From: Xylanivirga thermophila
GTDB taxonomy: Bacteria; Bacillota; Clostridia; Caldicoprobacterales; Xylanivirgaceae
DNA: 64,000 nucleotides
Direction of reading: 5' to 3'
Assembly (NCBI RefSeq): GCF_004138105.1
Contig: NZ_RXHQ01000005.1
Coordinates: forward strand, 62,001 to 126,000
In this document: in pieces, positions 62,572 to 64,000 of the stretch
Layout: each line of letters opens with the position of its first letter
How positions within the stretch are numbered: the stretch's first letter is position 1
Notes under the pieces: generated by a model
Told to the model about the DNA's origin: nothing
The model's database searches: none
What the model saw: only the letters and a program-made list of their open reading frames with translations
Position numbers and translations under genes: made by a program

Positions 62572-63791
62572 TACATCACTGTACCGTGGCACTTTTTATA
62601 TTTCTTGCCGCTATGGCAAAAGCAAGGGTCATTTCTTTCCCATTTAGTATCACAGAAAAGCTTTTGTTGTTCATTATTCTGTGTTTTAATTTCATGGGCA
62701 AGTTCTTTAAGCTTTGGAATAGCATGATCATAAAATTTTTTCCATCCGCTGCATAGCCAACTTATATTCTTAGGGTTGTTTCCGGCATATATTCTATGTT
62801 TTAGACAATCACCTGAACAGTACATAAGATGGGGACAACTATTACATAGGTGGTTCCACTCATTTTTCTGCTGTCCGAATGCTCCGTATAGCGATGAATT
62901 TTGAAAAGTTTCCCAGCCTGTATCCATTATGTTCCCTAATTTTAATTTGGGGTCGACAAAAAAGTCACAAGGATATATATCGCCATTGTGTTCTACCACA
63001 AAATAATGTCTACAGTCTCCTGCCATGGTACAGGTACTATAGTTGCCATACATCATAAATTCCAGTAAAGAATCAAAAAGTCTTATGGATACTTTAAATA
63101 CTCCAGTTTTAAGCCATTCATCAAACAATTCACACAAAAAATCGCCCCAGGCATCTCCTGTAATGGCAAAGGGAAGCATATTTCCCCCCTCATCGAATTC
63201 TACACAAGGGATATATTGATGAAAGAAAAGACCCATATCGCATAGATAGTTATATACCTCTTTGGCATGGCCTACATTGGCTTCATTTACCAGAGTAAGT
63301 ATATTAAACTCAACCTTATTTCTATTGAGGCAATCTATAGCAGATATGACCTTATGATGTGTACCTTCCTGCCCTGCGTCTTTTCTATATTTGTCATGTA
63401 TATAGGCAGGGCCATCTAGGCTTAGACCTACTAAAAAATTATATTCATGAAGCAACTTTGCAAAACTATCATCTAGAAGCGTACCATTGGTCTGTAGCCC
63501 ATTGCTTACTACACTACCCTTTTTACCATATTTTTGCTGAAGGGATACTACTTCTTCAAAAAATTCCACTCCCATTATAGTAGGTTCTCCACCCTGCCAG
63601 CCGAATGCATATAGGGGTTGCGGTGTGGACATATAAGATGATATCACCCTGTCTAGAGTTTTTCTATCCATCCGATGCACAGAACTTTCAGGATATAATC
63701 TGTATTTATCAAAATAAAAACAATAGGTACATCTTAAATTACAGTCTGCAGATGCCGGTTTTATAAGCAGTGAAAAAGGTTTTACAGGCAT
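62571..63791 (-). CDS. Anaerobic sulfatase maturase-like radical SAM/SPASM protein with SEC-C tail
   Basis: About 406 residues. The radical SAM motif is CNLRCTYCFYFD, and FGWQGGEPTIMG follows. Two SPASM auxiliary clusters are indicated by the CDFF region and CNSCPHLMYCSGDCLKH. The C-terminus adds a SEC-C zinc motif (RNDPCFCHSGKKYKKCHG). It matches anSME proteins, which oxidise a Cys or Ser of sulfatases to formylglycine. No sulfatase gene is in the window, so another peptide substrate is possible. The ATG at 63789-63791 has GGAG 9 bases upstream. Confidence 0.85.
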   Translation of the reverse strand: MPVKPFSLLIKPASADCNLRCTYCFYFDKYRLYPESSVHRMDRKTLDRVISSYMSTPQPLYAFGWQGGEPTIMGVEFFEEVVSLQQKYGKKGSVVSNGLQTNGTLLDDSFAKLLHEYNFLVGLSLDGPAYIHDKYRKDAGQEGTHHKVISAIDCLNRNKVEFNILTLVNEANVGHAKEVYNYLCDMGLFFHQYIPCVEFDEGGNMLPFAITGDAWGDFLCELFDEWLKTGVFKVSIRLFDSLLEFMMYGNYSTCTMAGDCRHYFVVEHNGDIYPCDFFVDPKLKLGNIMDTGWETFQNSSLYGAFGQQKNEWNHLCNSCPHLMYCSGDCLKHRIYAGNNPKNISWLCSGWKKFYDHAIPKLKELAHEIKTQNNEQQKLFCDTKWERNDPCFCHSGKKYKKCHGTVM

Positions 63792-63831
63792 AAACATCTT
63801 CTCCATCTATTAAGTATTATTATTTAATATT

Positions 63832-64000
63832 CTAACATACATTAGACTTGTTTTCACTGCAATTTAATAAAAAATATAGATATATGCTGGCTATTGCTGT
63901 CTTTGGATACGCTAGGGCTACAAGCCTTCTCAATTTATCTGGTTTTTCGCTGTCGATGTCTGTATTAGATAGATAAAGTGGAAGGAATTTTTTATCTATG
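63832..64000 (-). CDS. 3' end of an unidentified gene (partial)
   Basis: An open minus-strand frame enters from the right edge and stops at TAG (63832-63834), giving about 55 residues (KPDKLRRLVALAYPKTAIAS is in the middle). It lies 41 bases upstream of the maturase start in the same direction and could share its transcript. It is short enough to be chance. Confidence 0.35.
   Translation of the reverse strand, partial: IDKKFLPLYLSNTDIDSEKPDKLRRLVALAYPKTAIASIYLYFLLNCSENKSNVC

Noticed and set aside
1-64000. CRISPR arrays, IS elements or prophage genes
   Set aside because: No regularly spaced direct repeats, transposase or integrase motifs, or phage structural genes were seen.

Overview
The window reads as chromosomal DNA of a low-G+C, anaerobic, probably spore-forming member of the Clostridia. 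The evidence is A+T-rich sequence with Firmicute-type Shine-Dalgarno sites, a bifunctional AdhE, two [FeFe]-hydrogenase-family proteins, a superoxide reductase, a YkuS-like protein and a spore-photoproduct-lyase-like radical SAM protein. Several repair proteins (HerA/NurA/Mre11/Rad50 type and EndoQ type) are of kinds best known from archaea and thermophiles. A lineage near Thermoanaerobacterales, Caldicoprobacter or Mahella is a guess. I see no prophage, IS element or CRISPR array.

Layout. 0-4.3 kb: the end of an unidentified gene, tRNA-Ser(CGA), an RsiV-like surface protein, a cation diffusion facilitator and a NagZ-type lipoprotein. 4.4-9.0 kb: a minus-strand aromatic amino acid operon (aroF-aroB-aroA-pheA). 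It is preceded by a sigma-A promoter, a 39-codon leader ORF packed with Phe and Tyr codons, and an intrinsic terminator, which together look like ribosome-mediated attenuation. 9.0-10.4 kb: a gene-poor, possibly decayed segment with one membrane protein. 10.4-14.7 kb: HEAT-repeat protein, MarR regulator, L25/Ctc, an EndoIII-like glycosylase and argC-argB. 14.9-19 kb: a DUF1538 membrane protein with a PII-like partner, then feoA-feoB facing a DtxR-family regulator across a shared inverted repeat. 19-25 kb: small membrane proteins, superoxide reductase, amidohydrolase, tyrS and glycerate kinase. 25-32.7 kb: a four-gene hydrogenase/sensor operon resembling hfsABCD, followed by adhE; both transcription units carry a sigma-A promoter and a Rex operator.

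32.8-40.2 kb: a NatAB-like ABC exporter, a membrane zinc peptidase, a large CARDB-like surface protein, and a YkoP/deacetylase/glycosyltransferase operon. 40.3-49.2 kb: NurA, a radical SAM protein, a HAS-barrel protein, HerA, Mre11/SbcD and Rad50/SbcC. The last four are joined by 4-base stop/start overlaps and form a DNA-end-resection operon. 49.3-52.5 kb: an unlisted zinc-ribbon small protein, an ECF sigma/anti-sigma group and a putative DNA-binding protein. 52.5-55.7 kb: a cobalamin riboswitch and terminator controlling btuF-btuC-btuD. 55.7-64 kb: XRE regulator, MtnX-like phosphatase, EndoQ-like endonuclease, nucleosidase plus SPL-like radical SAM pair, sugar-related enzymes, and an anSME-type maturase with a SEC-C tail.

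The most unusual signal is not a gene. The octamer GGCGGGAG occurs at least 31 times on the two strands together, about once per 2 kb. Rough composition predicts fewer than one copy. It falls inside genes of unrelated families, is read in more than one codon frame, and lies in the sense strand in about 22 of 31 cases. It behaves like a Chi-type recombination signal or another genome-wide sequence tag.
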